Source: CAIYRG01 sp035318785 (lineage in GTDB: Bacteria; Pseudomonadota; Alphaproteobacteria; Micropepsales; Micropepsaceae). Taken from it: DNA of 15,951 nt. Both the position numbers and the translations under genes were made by a program. Where the stretch lies: assembly GCA_035318785.1 (NCBI GenBank), contig DATHDZ010000101.1:1-15951 (forward strand), written 5' to 3'. Positions within the stretch are counted from its first letter, which is position 1. The number at the start of each line of letters is the position of its first letter. The notes under the pieces were generated by a model. The model was not told the DNA's origin. It did no database searches and saw nothing but the letters and a program-made list of their open reading frames with translations. Shown here in pieces: positions 1 through 7,354 of this stretch.

Positions 1-147
1 CCTAGAAACGCCTACGCGCTTTTCGAACGCGGCATCGCCAAACTGCGTAGCGGCGATGCGGCGGGAGGAAACGCCGATGTCGCAGCTTCGCGGGCCATCG
101 ATTCCAAGGCGGAGATCGAATTCGCCGGCTTGGGTGTGAAGCTTTAA
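1..147 (+). CDS. TPR-repeat protein, C-terminal end (partial)
   Basis: The frame is open from the first base and stops with TAA at 145-147, giving the last 48 residues of a protein that begins outside the window. The visible part (AYALFERGIAKLRSGDAAGG, then a run ending in ASRAIDSKAEIEFAGLGVKL) has the helix-turn-helix pattern of a tetratricopeptide repeat: small residues at repeat positions, an A-helix with Y/F and G, and an AIDSK segment like the common A-x-x-x-D-P ending. TPR proteins are protein-interaction scaffolds, so no specific role can be inferred from the tail alone. It converges on tldD with only 28 bp between the two stop codons, and I see no clear terminator hairpin there. The family call is moderate and the function unknown. 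Confidence 0.6.
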   Translation, partial: PRNAYALFERGIAKLRSGDAAGGNADVAASRAIDSKAEIEFAGLGVKL

Positions 148-175
148 GAGCCGGCCCATGGCGAGTTGGGGATGG

Positions 176-1600
176 TTACGCCGCGGTGCCGCCGACGGTC
201 AGGGCATCGATCCGCAAGGTGGGCTGGCCCACCCCCACCGGCACGCTCTGGCCGTTCTTGCCGCAAGTGCCGATGCCGGTATCGAGCTTCATGTCGTTCC
301 CGATCATGGAAACCCGCGTCATCGCGTCGGGGCCATTGCCGATCAGCGTCGCGCCCTTGATGGGGGCGGCGATCTTGCCGTCTTCGATGCGATAGGCTTC
401 GGTGCACGAGAACACGAACTTGCCGCTCGTGATGTCCACCTGGCCGCCGCCAAACTGCACCGCGTAGATGCCGTTCTTCACCGAGGCCAAAATCTCCTCC
501 GGCGCATGATTGCCGGCGAGCATGTAGGTGTTGGTCATGCGGGGCATCACCTGGCTGGCGAAGGATTCCCGCCGGCCATTCCCGGTGGGTTGCACGCCCA
601 TCAGCCGGGCGTTCATCCGGTCCTGCATGTAGCCTTTCAGGATTCCGTCCTCGATCAGCACCGTCCGCGACGTCGGCGTCCCTTCATCGTCGATGGAGAG
701 TGAGCCGCGCCGTCCGGCCATGGTGCCGTCATCGACGACGGTCACGCCGGGGGACGCCACGCGCTGTCCGAGGAGACCCGAGAAAGCCGACGTCTTCTTG
801 CGGTTGAAATCGCCTTCCAGCCCGTGCCCCACCGCTTCGTGAAGCAGGATGCCAGGCCAGCCGGGCCCCAACACCACGGACATCTCGCCGGCGGGTGCAG
901 GGACGGATTTCAAATTCACCAGAGCGCTTCTCAGCGCTTCGTCGACGCCCGCGCGCCAATATTCGGGCGTGATGTAGTCAGTGTAAGCGCGCCGGCCGCC
1001 GCCGCCATAATGGCCGGTTTCCTGGCGGCCATTCTCTTCGACAACCAATGCAATGGAGAGCCGAACCAGGGGACGCACGTCGCGGTAGCATTCCCCACCC
1101 GGACGCAGGATTTCCACCACCTGCCACTCGCCGGCGAGCGAGCAGGAGACCTGTCTCACCCGGGGATCTTTGCCCCTCGCATAGGCATCGATTTCCGCCA
1201 TCAGCTTCACCTTGACGTCGAAGGGAGCGGAATCGAGCGGGCTGTCGTCGGTATAGAGGTGCAGATTGGTCCGGGTGGGTGGTCCGGCGAGGACGCCCGA
1301 ATGGCCCAATTTCACGACGCTGACGGCCTCAGCCGCTCGGCCGATCGCGGCTTCCGAGAGCTCGGAGGCATGAGCGTAGCCAGTGGCTTCGCCCACCACG
1401 GCCCTCAGGCCGAAGCCCTGTGTGGTATCGTAGGTAGCGGCCTTCAACCGTCCGTCATCGAAAGCGAAGCTCTCGGTCTGGCGATATTCCAGGAACAATT
1501 CCCCGTCATCTGCCCCGTGAAGAGTCTTGTCGACCAGGTTTTGGACCCGGTTTCGCTCCATGCCCGTCTGGGTGAAAAACAGGTCTTCTTGGCTGGTCAT
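176..1600 (-). CDS. tldD: Metalloprotease TldD (TldD/PmbA family)
   Basis: This encodes 474 residues, close to the roughly 480 of Escherichia coli TldD. TldD pairs with TldE/PmbA to form a zinc protease that degrades unfolded or leader-type peptides, for example in microcin and CcdA processing. The fold is visible throughout. The metal site is HEAVGH with H254 and H259 as zinc ligands and E255 as catalytic base, and the third ligand is probably C446 in GTCGKNGQ. The flanking GPGWPGILLHEAVGHGLEGD block and the C-terminal GQPTLRIDALTVGG are also typical. The ATG at 1598-1600 was chosen because the protein then begins at normal family length. The reading frame stays open upstream to 2563, but that extension is antisense to coxB and has no family resemblance. 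The usual partner PmbA/TldE is not in the window. It is transcribed divergently from the oxidase operon. Function is confident from family; the substrate is unknown. Confidence 0.95.
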   Translation of the reverse strand: MTSQEDLFFTQTGMERNRVQNLVDKTLHGADDGELFLEYRQTESFAFDDGRLKAATYDTTQGFGLRAVVGEATGYAHASELSEAAIGRAAEAVSVVKLGHSGVLAGPPTRTNLHLYTDDSPLDSAPFDVKVKLMAEIDAYARGKDPRVRQVSCSLAGEWQVVEILRPGGECYRDVRPLVRLSIALVVEENGRQETGHYGGGGRRAYTDYITPEYWRAGVDEALRSALVNLKSVPAPAGEMSVVLGPGWPGILLHEAVGHGLEGDFNRKKTSAFSGLLGQRVASPGVTVVDDGTMAGRRGSLSIDDEGTPTSRTVLIEDGILKGYMQDRMNARLMGVQPTGNGRRESFASQVMPRMTNTYMLAGNHAPEEILASVKNGIYAVQFGGGQVDITSGKFVFSCTEAYRIEDGKIAAPIKGATLIGNGPDAMTRVSMIGNDMKLDTGIGTCGKNGQSVPVGVGQPTLRIDALTVGGTAA

Positions 1601-1634
1601 GGGTTTCGCTCGATTTGTAGGGGCTTGGGCTCTG

Positions 1635-1665
1635 AATATATAGGGGCCCGATGGGCATCCGTCAC
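1635..1665 (-). promoter_or_regulatory. Candidate sigma70-type promoter for tldD
   Basis: Read on the minus strand, GTGACG (1665-1660) is followed after about 17 bp by a TATATATT run (1642-1635), resembling -35 TTGACA and -10 TATAAT. It lies about 35 bp upstream of the tldD ATG, a plausible leader length. An AT-rich octamer stands out in this GC-rich spacer. This is a by-eye match only, with no mapped start. Confidence 0.35.
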
Positions 1666-1732
1666 GCATTGCAGCGAAGAAATCCGAGAAGCGTGTCCGG
1701 GGGATAAAGCGCCCGCGTGGCATCTGGTCGCA

Positions 1733-1762
1733 ATGACTTAGGTTCCATACCCCGACTAAATC
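1733..1762 (+). promoter_or_regulatory. Candidate housekeeping promoter for the cox operon
   Basis: ACTAAATC at 1755-1762 matches the alphaproteobacterial -10 consensus GCTANAWC described for Caulobacter at all but the first base. Upstream, ATGACT at 1733-1738 is a 4/6 match to the -35 TTGACG, with 18 bp to the TAAATC hexamer. A start near 1769 would give a leader of about 70 nt before coxB. The 1601-1840 spacer holds no gene that I can see. The match is weak to moderate and is inferred by eye. Confidence 0.3.
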
Positions 1763-1840
1763 GCCCGGTCGAATCTTCCTGAAGCCGGGACTGGGGCCGA
1801 AAGAGCACCGTCGCCGGCCACACGTCCATATGAGGGCCTC

Positions 1841-2683
1841 ATGATCCGCAAGCTCGGCATGTTCACAGCATTTGTCGCGAGCGCGATGCTGGCGTTCGCC
1901 GTTTCCGCGCAAGCCGCCGAAGGACAGCCGTCGCCCTGGCAAATGGGCCTGCAGCAGGCGGGCGACGAACGCATGCGCGACATTATCGGCCTGCACAATT
2001 TCGTCCTCGTCATCATCACATTGATCTGCCTGTTCGTGCTTGGGCTCCTGGCGTGGATCGCGGTGCGCTACAACGCGACGGCCAATCCGACGCCATCGGC
2101 CACCACGCACAACACCACGCTCGAAGTCTTGTGGACGGTGGTTCCGGTGCTGATCCTCGTGGCCATCGCCATTCCGTCGTTCCGGCTGCTCTATTTCGAG
2201 GACGTGATCCCGGCGACCGATATGACGGTGAAAGCCATCGGCAAACAGTGGTTCTGGACCTACGAATATCCGGACAATGGGAATTTCACGTTCGATGCGC
2301 TGATCGTTCCCGATCGCCGCTCGGCGCCGATCGTTCCCGATGGGCCGCCGCGTCTGTTGGGCACCAACAATCACGTGATGGTGCCGGTCGGCAAAACGAT
2401 CCGCCTGATCACCACCGGTGCCGACGTGATCCATTCCTGGGCGATACCGGCATTTGGCGTGAAGATCGATGCCGTGCCCGGGCGCGTCAATCAGACCTGG
2501 TTCAAGCCGGAGAAGGAAGGCATCTATTACGGCGAATGCTCCGAATTGTGCGGCGCGCGCCACGCCTTCATGCCGATCACGGTTGAAGTTGTCAGCCAGG
2601 CAGCATTCGACATGTGGGTTGCCGAAGCAAAAACAAAATTCGCCTCAGTCGACGCGCCGACGCGCGTCGCTGCGGGACGTTGA
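1841..2683 (+). CDS. ctaC: Cytochrome c oxidase subunit II (CuA subunit)
   Basis: This 280-residue protein (also called coxB) carries the CuA centre that takes electrons from cytochrome c on the periplasmic side of the aa3 oxidase. Residues 1-25 form a signal peptide with a likely cut after AQA. Two membrane helices follow at about 53-75 and 95-118. The cupredoxin domain then includes the aromatic electron-entry patch GKQWFWTYEY (134-143). The CuA ligands are all present: H198, C233, E235, C237, H241 and M244, in VIHSWAIPAFG and YYGECSELCGARHAFM. The ATG at 1841 is preceded by a modest GAGGG and gives a complete signal peptide. It is the first gene of the co-directional run, with ctaD 22 bp downstream. 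There is no fused cytochrome c domain, so this is a plain aa3-type subunit. Confidence 0.97.
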   Translation: MIRKLGMFTAFVASAMLAFAVSAQAAEGQPSPWQMGLQQAGDERMRDIIGLHNFVLVIITLICLFVLGLLAWIAVRYNATANPTPSATTHNTTLEVLWTVVPVLILVAIAIPSFRLLYFEDVIPATDMTVKAIGKQWFWTYEYPDNGNFTFDALIVPDRRSAPIVPDGPPRLLGTNNHVMVPVGKTIRLITTGADVIHSWAIPAFGVKIDAVPGRVNQTWFKPEKEGIYYGECSELCGARHAFMPITVEVVSQAAFDMWVAEAKTKFASVDAPTRVAAGR

Positions 2684-2705
2684 TAGAAAGCGGGAGGAGA
2701 GCGCC

Positions 2706-4340
2706 ATGGCAGGTGCACACGATCACGGCGCGGCGCACGGCGCGCACGCAGCCCACGAAGGCCATCCCACCGGCTGGCGACGGTTCGTCTATTCCACGAA
2801 CCACAAGGACATCGGCACGATGTACCTTGTATTCGCGATTTGCGCGGGCCTCGTCGGCGCGTTCCTTTCCATGATGATGCGCGCGGAGTTGATGCGGCCG
2901 GGCCTGCAAATCTTCGCCGATCCGCATACCTTCAATGTCTTCGTCACCGGTCACGGCCTGATCATGGTGTTCTTCATGATCATGCCGGCGATGATCGGCG
3001 GCTTTGGCAATTGGTTCACGCCCCTGATGATCGGCGCGCCGGACATGGCGTTCCCGCGCATGAACAATATTTCGTTCTGGCTGTTGCCCTTCTCCTTCAC
3101 GTTCCTGGTCCTTTCGATGTTCGTGGAGGGTGATTCCGGCGGCCAGGGCGTCGGCGGCGGCTGGACCATCTATGCGCCACTCTCGACCTATGGTTCGCCC
3201 GGGCCGGCGATGGATCTGGCGATCTTCTCCCTGCACCTTGCGGGTGCTTCTTCGATCCTGGGCGCGATCAATTTCATCACCACGATCTTCAATATGCGCG
3301 CGCCGGGTATGACGCTGCATAAGATGCCGCTCTTCGTGTGGTCGATCCTGGTGACGACCTTCCTCCTGCTGCTGTCGCTGCCGGTGCTCGCGGGCGCCAT
3401 CACGATGCTGCTGACCGATCGCCATTTCGGAACGACGTTCTTCAATCCCGCGGGCGGCGGCGATCCGATCCTCTACCAGCATCTGTTCTGGTTCTTCGGC
3501 CATCCCGAAGTGTACATCCTGATCGTTCCCGGCTTCGGCATGATCAGCCAGGTGGTTGCCACATTCTCCAGGAAGCCGGTGTTCGGCTATCTCGGCATGG
3601 CCTACGCCATGGTCGCGATCGGGTTCATCGGCTTCGTCGTGTGGGCGCACCACATGTACACCGTCGGTCTCACCGTCGATACCAAGGCCTATTTCATCTT
3701 TGCGACGATGGTGATCGCGGTGCCGACGGGCGTGAAGATCTTTTCCTGGATCGCGACGATGTGGGGCGGTTCGATCAGCTTCCGCACGCCGATGCTGTGG
3801 GCGATCGGCTTCATTTTCCTGTTCACCGTGGGCGGGGTGACCGGCGTGGTGCTCGCCAATGCCGGCGTCGATGTCGTGCTGCAAGACACCTATTACGTCG
3901 TGGCGCACTTCCACTACGTGCTGTCGCTCGGCGCCGTGTTCGCGATCTTTGCGGGGTGGTACTACTGGTTTCCGAAGATCACCGGCTACATGTACAACGA
4001 GACGCTGGGCAAGCTGCATTTCTGGATCACGTTTGTCGGCGTGAACCTGGCATTCTTCCCGCAGCATTTCCTCGGGCTCGCCGGCATGCCGCGCCGCTAC
4101 GCGGACTATCCCGATGCCTTCGCAGGCTGGAATTTCGTTTCGTCGATCGGCGCGTTCACGGCCGGCGTTGGCGTGCTGGTATTTCTGCTGACGATGGCCG
4201 AAGCCTTCATGCGCAAACGCGTCGCCGGCGACAATCCCTGGGGCGCTGGTGCCACGACGCTGGAATGGACGCTGTCCTCGCCGCCGCCGTTCCATACCTT
4301 CAACGACCTTCCGCGCATCGCGGATGTGGGTCACCATTAG
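2706..4340 (+). CDS. ctaD: Cytochrome c oxidase subunit I, aa3-type
   Basis: This is the 544-residue catalytic subunit (coxA), which reduces O2 to water at the haem a3-CuB site and pumps protons. It has the usual twelve-helix pattern. Haem a ligands are H83 (TGHG) and H403; the haem a3 ligand is H401 (VVAHFHYV); CuB ligands are H266, H315 and H316. Y270 in GHPEVY is the residue cross-linked to H266 in this family. The D-channel residue D113 with N120/N121 (GAPDMAFPRMNN), gate glutamate E268 and K-channel K344 (TGVKIFSW) are all kept, so this is an A1-type pump. The start at 2706 follows a strong GGGAGGAG ribosome site; the same frame is open further upstream but overlaps coxB. The N-terminus is unusually histidine-rich (six His in the first 20 residues). 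It sits between ctaC and ctaB. Confidence 0.98.
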   Translation: MAGAHDHGAAHGAHAAHEGHPTGWRRFVYSTNHKDIGTMYLVFAICAGLVGAFLSMMMRAELMRPGLQIFADPHTFNVFVTGHGLIMVFFMIMPAMIGGFGNWFTPLMIGAPDMAFPRMNNISFWLLPFSFTFLVLSMFVEGDSGGQGVGGGWTIYAPLSTYGSPGPAMDLAIFSLHLAGASSILGAINFITTIFNMRAPGMTLHKMPLFVWSILVTTFLLLLSLPVLAGAITMLLTDRHFGTTFFNPAGGGDPILYQHLFWFFGHPEVYILIVPGFGMISQVVATFSRKPVFGYLGMAYAMVAIGFIGFVVWAHHMYTVGLTVDTKAYFIFATMVIAVPTGVKIFSWIATMWGGSISFRTPMLWAIGFIFLFTVGGVTGVVLANAGVDVVLQDTYYVVAHFHYVLSLGAVFAIFAGWYYWFPKITGYMYNETLGKLHFWITFVGVNLAFFPQHFLGLAGMPRRYADYPDAFAGWNFVSSIGAFTAGVGVLVFLLTMAEAFMRKRVAGDNPWGAGATTLEWTLSSPPPFHTFNDLPRIADVGHH

Positions 4341-4353
4341 AGGCAGATGAAGC

Positions 4354-5301
4354 GTGTCCGCACTCGCTGAGAGACCGGAATCGATCGCCGTCGCAAACGC
4401 CAATTTTGCGACGGTGGGAGATTATTTCGCGCTGCTGAAGCCGCGTGTGATGTCGCTCGTGTTGTTCACCGGTGTCGTCGGCTTGGTTCTCGCGCCTGGC
4501 TCTATTCCGGTCGCAACGGCGTTTACCGCGTTGCTTTGCATCGCTGTGGGGGCGGGCGCGTCGGGTGCGCTCAACATGGCGTTCGATGCGGATATCGATG
4601 CATTGATGACGCGCACCAAAGGACGGCCGGTACCGCAAGGCCATCTGACGGCGGGAGATGCCAGGGCGTTCGGTGCGGTCCTCGCGGTGGGCGCCGTCAG
4701 CGTCATGGGGCTGCTGGTCAATCTGGTCGCTGCGGCGCTATTGGCCTTTACGATCGGGTTTTATGTTTTCGTCTACACGATGTGGCTAAAGCGCCGGACG
4801 CCGCAGAACATCGTCATCGGCGGATTGGCCGGCGCACTTCCCCCTGCCATCGGCTGGGCTGCGGTGACGGGCTCGCTGGGTCTGCCGCCGCTGGTTCTTG
4901 TCGCCATCATCTTCCTCTGGACGCCACCCCATTTCTGGGCGTTGTCGCTCTATCGCGTCGAGGATTACGCGCGGGCTCGCATTCCCATGCTTCCGGTCGT
5001 ATCGGGCAAGCCCGAAACGCGGCGCCAGATCGTGATCTACACCGTGCTTGTGGTGGCGAGCGGGTTTGCCCCCGCCATCCTCGGCTTTGCCGGACCGCTC
5101 TATCTCGCGGTGAATGCCGGAATCGGACTTTGGTTCCTGGTTCAAAGCCTGCGCGTTGCCGCTGAGCGCGATACGGAAAGGGAGCCGCAAGCAAGAAAGC
5201 TGTTCGGTGTGTCGATCCTTTATCTGTTCGCGCTCTTTGCAGCGCTTCTGGTGGAGGCGGGCGTGGGAATTGGACCGATCACGCCTTTGATCGCGGGATG
5301 A
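4354..5301 (+). CDS. ctaB: Protoheme IX farnesyltransferase (heme O synthase)
   Basis: This 315-residue UbiA-family membrane enzyme (CyoE/COX10 type) attaches farnesyl to protoheme to make haem O, the precursor of haem A. The first Asp-rich site is N74...D78...D82 followed by RTKGRPVP. The second block includes YTMWLKRRTPQN (141-152), WTPPHFWALS (189-198) and DYARARIPMLP (204-214). Hydrophobic stretches fit the usual nine-helix topology. It starts with GTG at 4354, 13 bp after ctaD. The ATG at 4347 is out of frame and stops after seven codons, and the next in-frame methionine would remove the first helix. Its stop overlaps the start of the following small gene by four bases. The heme A synthase CtaA that would use its product is not in this window. 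Confidence 0.96.
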   Translation: MSALAERPESIAVANANFATVGDYFALLKPRVMSLVLFTGVVGLVLAPGSIPVATAFTALLCIAVGAGASGALNMAFDADIDALMTRTKGRPVPQGHLTAGDARAFGAVLAVGAVSVMGLLVNLVAAALLAFTIGFYVFVYTMWLKRRTPQNIVIGGLAGALPPAIGWAAVTGSLGLPPLVLVAIIFLWTPPHFWALSLYRVEDYARARIPMLPVVSGKPETRRQIVIYTVLVVASGFAPAILGFAGPLYLAVNAGIGLWFLVQSLRVAAERDTEREPQARKLFGVSILYLFALFAALLVEAGVGIGPITPLIAG

Positions 5302-5441
5302 ATGGGGATGAAGAGCAAAGAGCACGGTTCGAACGCGCGCGCCGCATGCGCAATTACGCGATTGCTGGAATCCTGCTTTTTATGGTCGTGCTCTTCTTCG
5401 TGATGACGATCGTGCGGCTGGGCGGACATGTGGCGGATTAG
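5298..5441 (+). CDS. CoxF-like single-pass membrane microprotein
   Basis: This 47-residue reading frame starts at the ATG overlapping the ctaB stop (ATGA), which suggests translational coupling. Residues 1-19 are charged (ARFERARRMRNY is rich in Arg), followed by one membrane helix at about 20-40 (YAIAGILLFMVVLFFVMTIV) and a short RLGGHVAD tail. The basic stretch before the helix predicts a cytoplasmic N-terminus. Small proteins of this shape between ctaB and ctaG are commonly annotated CoxF in alphaproteobacteria. No activity is established; a helper or accessory subunit of oxidase assembly is an inference from position. I consider the gene real because of the overlap, the spacing of 21 bp to ctaG and the compact membrane-helix design. 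The family name is less certain. Confidence 0.75.
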   Translation: MNGDEEQRARFERARRMRNYAIAGILLFMVVLFFVMTIVRLGGHVAD

Positions 5442-5462
5442 GCCAGGGGCGATGAGCGAGCC

Positions 5463-6041
5463 ATGAGATTGACGCGCAACGATGCGGTGCTCGCCGGCTG
5501 CTTTGCGGTCGTCGTCGGCATGGTCGGCGCGTCCTACGCGGCCGTGCCGCTCTATTACATGTTCTGCCGCGCGACCGGTTATGGCGGCACGCCGAACCGG
5601 GCCGACGCGGCACCGGGCGCGATCGGCGACCGAATCATCACCGTGCGCTTCGACACCAATGTGGACCCGGCGCTTCCCTGGACTTTCGCGCCGGAGACCC
5701 GTTCGGTCCAAGTGAAGATCGGCGAGGATCGACTGGTGTTTTTCCACGCCGTGAACCGCAGCGACAAGGCTGTCGTCGGCCACGCTGCGTTCAATGTCGC
5801 GCCCGATGCCGCGGCGCGCTATTTCACCAAGATTCAATGCTTCTGTTTTACCGAGCAGCGGCTCGAGGCCGGTGAATCGGTGGACATGCCGGTGTCCTTC
5901 TTTGTCGCGCCAGCGATTCTGACCGATCGTGCCGACGACAAGCTCACCGACATCACGCTCTCCTACACATTCTATCCCGCGACCAATCAAAAGACGGAAG
6001 GAAAGACGGCTTCCGTACCGGCGAAAGGTCCCGGGGGCTGA
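5463..6041 (+). CDS. ctaG: Cytochrome c oxidase assembly protein CtaG (Cox11 type)
   Basis: This 192-residue protein is the Cox11/CtaG copper chaperone that delivers copper to the CuB site of subunit I. An N-terminal membrane anchor (about 9-31) is followed by VPLYYMFCRATGYGGTPN, the family hallmark containing C35, and then a periplasmic beta-sandwich domain. The copper-binding C-x-C motif is C126 and C128 in KIQCFCFTEQ. The later blocks MPVSFFVAP and ITLSYTFYP are also family-typical. The ATG at 5463 lies 21 bp after the microprotein gene. The end (KTASVPAKGPGG) is a low-complexity tail of no known role. It is placed, as usual, between ctaB and ctaE. Confidence 0.96.
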   Translation: MRLTRNDAVLAGCFAVVVGMVGASYAAVPLYYMFCRATGYGGTPNRADAAPGAIGDRIITVRFDTNVDPALPWTFAPETRSVQVKIGEDRLVFFHAVNRSDKAVVGHAAFNVAPDAAARYFTKIQCFCFTEQRLEAGESVDMPVSFFVAPAILTDRADDKLTDITLSYTFYPATNQKTEGKTASVPAKGPGG

Positions 6042-6062
6042 TACGCACGAAAGGCAAACATC

Positions 6063-6974
6063 ATGGCTCACGGCGAAGTGCATCACGATTACCATCTGGT
6101 CGATCCCAGCCCATGGCCCATCGTAGGGGCGGCGGGTGCCTTCCTGATGCTGATCGGCGCCGTCTTCTGGATGAACTCCGGCTATACCGGGTTCTGGGGA
6201 TTGCCGGTCAACGGGCAGCCCTGGGTTTTCATCATCGGCTTCGTCCTCGTCCTGTACACGATGGCCGGCTGGTGGCGGGACGTGGTGCGGGAGTCCATCG
6301 TTCGCGGCGATCACACTCCGGTGGTGAAGCTGGGTCTGCGCTACGGCATGATCCTCTTCATCGCTTCCGAAGTGATGTTCTTCTTCGCGTGGTTCTGGGC
6401 GTTCTTCAATTCCGCGCTGTTTCCTGCCGATGTCTCGATCGGCCAATGGCCGCCGCAAGGAATCGTTACCTTCGATCCTTGGCATTTTCCGCTTCTCAAC
6501 ACGCTGATCCTTCTCACGTCCGGCGCAACGGTCACCTGGGCGCACCATGAGATCCTGAACAACAACCGCAAGGGCGCGATCCAAGGACTGATCGTCACCG
6601 TGCTTCTGGGTATGAGCTTCACGGCTGTGCAAGCCTATGAATACAGCCACGCCGCCTTCACCTTCGGCCTCAATCACGCCCAGCTGATGCCCTTCACCGA
6701 TGAGGCCCATAAACATCTGACATCCGGGATGGGAAATCTCAGCGCGATCTATGGCTCGGCGTTCTTCATGGCGACGGGTTTCCATGGCTTGCATGTGATC
6801 ATCGGGACGATCTTTCTGATCGTGTGCCTGGGGCGTGCCATCGCCGGGCATTTCACGCCCACCCGCCATTTCGGCTTCGAAGCCGCCGCCTGGTACTGGC
6901 ACTTCGTCGACGTGGTGTGGCTGTTCCTCTTCGCTTGGATTTATGTCTGGGGCGCCAGCGCCATTGTGGAATGA
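6063..6974 (+). CDS. ctaE: Cytochrome c oxidase subunit III
   Basis: This 303-residue protein (coxC) is the third core subunit. It binds lipids, stabilises subunit I and protects the D proton channel from turnover inactivation. Seven membrane helices are evident. Family blocks include SEVMFFFAWFWAFF (102-115), with the conserved glutamate of that helix, and GATVTWAHHEI (154-164). YEYSHAAF (192-199), ATGFHGLHVIIGT (237-249) and AAAWYWHFVDVVWLFLF (274-290) are also present. The segment around 202-226, containing NHAQLMPFTDEAHKHL, appears longer than in the common form, where YEY..HAPF is followed soon after by IYG.TFFMATGFHG. It starts at the ATG 21 bp after ctaG, preceded by GAAAGG, and its stop overlaps the next start by four bases. 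Confidence 0.97.
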   Translation: MAHGEVHHDYHLVDPSPWPIVGAAGAFLMLIGAVFWMNSGYTGFWGLPVNGQPWVFIIGFVLVLYTMAGWWRDVVRESIVRGDHTPVVKLGLRYGMILFIASEVMFFFAWFWAFFNSALFPADVSIGQWPPQGIVTFDPWHFPLLNTLILLTSGATVTWAHHEILNNNRKGAIQGLIVTVLLGMSFTAVQAYEYSHAAFTFGLNHAQLMPFTDEAHKHLTSGMGNLSAIYGSAFFMATGFHGLHVIIGTIFLIVCLGRAIAGHFTPTRHFGFEAAAWYWHFVDVVWLFLFAWIYVWGASAIVE

Positions 6975-7348
6975 TCGATGGCGCGCCTGGGACCGAACCT
7001 TCGGTCGCCGTTGCGTCGCTCCTTGCTCGCTGCCCGCGTTGCGGACGGGGTCGGCTGTTTCGCGGCTATTTGAAAATGGCGCCCGCATGTTCGGCGTGCG
7101 GGCTCGACTATTCGCGCTTTGAGGCCGGCGACGGGCCCGCGGTATTCGTGATCCTTATCGTGGGCGCGATCGTCGCGGGAAGCGCGCTTCTCACCGAAGT
7201 CTGGTTTCAGCCGCCCTATTGGGTGCATGCGGTGATCTGGGGCCCGGCGGTTGTCATCCTCTCGCTCGCGCTGCTTCGTCCGCTCAAGGCGGGGTTGATC
7301 GTGCTTCAATACAAGCACCGGGCTGAGGAAGGACGAAAGGTGAAGTAG
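6971..7348 (+). CDS. DUF983 zinc-ribbon membrane protein
   Basis: This 125-residue protein of the DUF983 family has no established function. A zinc-ribbon-like N-terminus has two CxxC pairs: C21/C24 (CPRCGRG) and C40/C43 (CSACG). GDGPAVFVI then leads into two membrane helices at about 57-76 and 83-103, and the basic end has the family signature RPLKAGL followed by LQYKHRA. The ATG at 6971 overlaps the ctaE stop (ATGA), fitting translational coupling. The reading frame is open further upstream but would run antisense in phase across ctaE. Genes of this family commonly sit between subunit III and SURF1 in alphaproteobacteria. That suggests an assembly or metal-related role for the oxidase, but this is inference only. 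Confidence 0.9.
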   Translation: MIDGAPGTEPSVAVASLLARCPRCGRGRLFRGYLKMAPACSACGLDYSRFEAGDGPAVFVILIVGAIVAGSALLTEVWFQPPYWVHAVIWGPAVVILSLALLRPLKAGLIVLQYKHRAEEGRKVK

Positions 7349-7354
7349 AAAAGC

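Noticed and set aside
148..175. Terminator between the TPR gene and tldD
   Set aside because: The 28-bp gap holds no convincing stem-loop with a T-run on either strand.
1601..2563. Upstream in-frame extension of tldD on the minus strand, antisense to coxB
   Set aside because: The extension would give 795 residues, far beyond family length. Its translated sequence is Arg/His/Asp-rich shadow coding, and the ATG at 1600 gives a normal TldD.
2592..4403. Open minus-strand frame of about 600 codons opposite ctaD
   Set aside because: Its product is dominated by His, Arg, Glu and Asp, as expected from the antisense of hydrophobic GC-rich coding. It has no domain pattern, and ctaD is certain.
5220..7088. 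Open minus-strand frame of about 620 codons opposite ctaB end, ctaG and ctaE
   Set aside because: It crosses several certain genes and gaps and has the same antisense composition and no recognisable motif.
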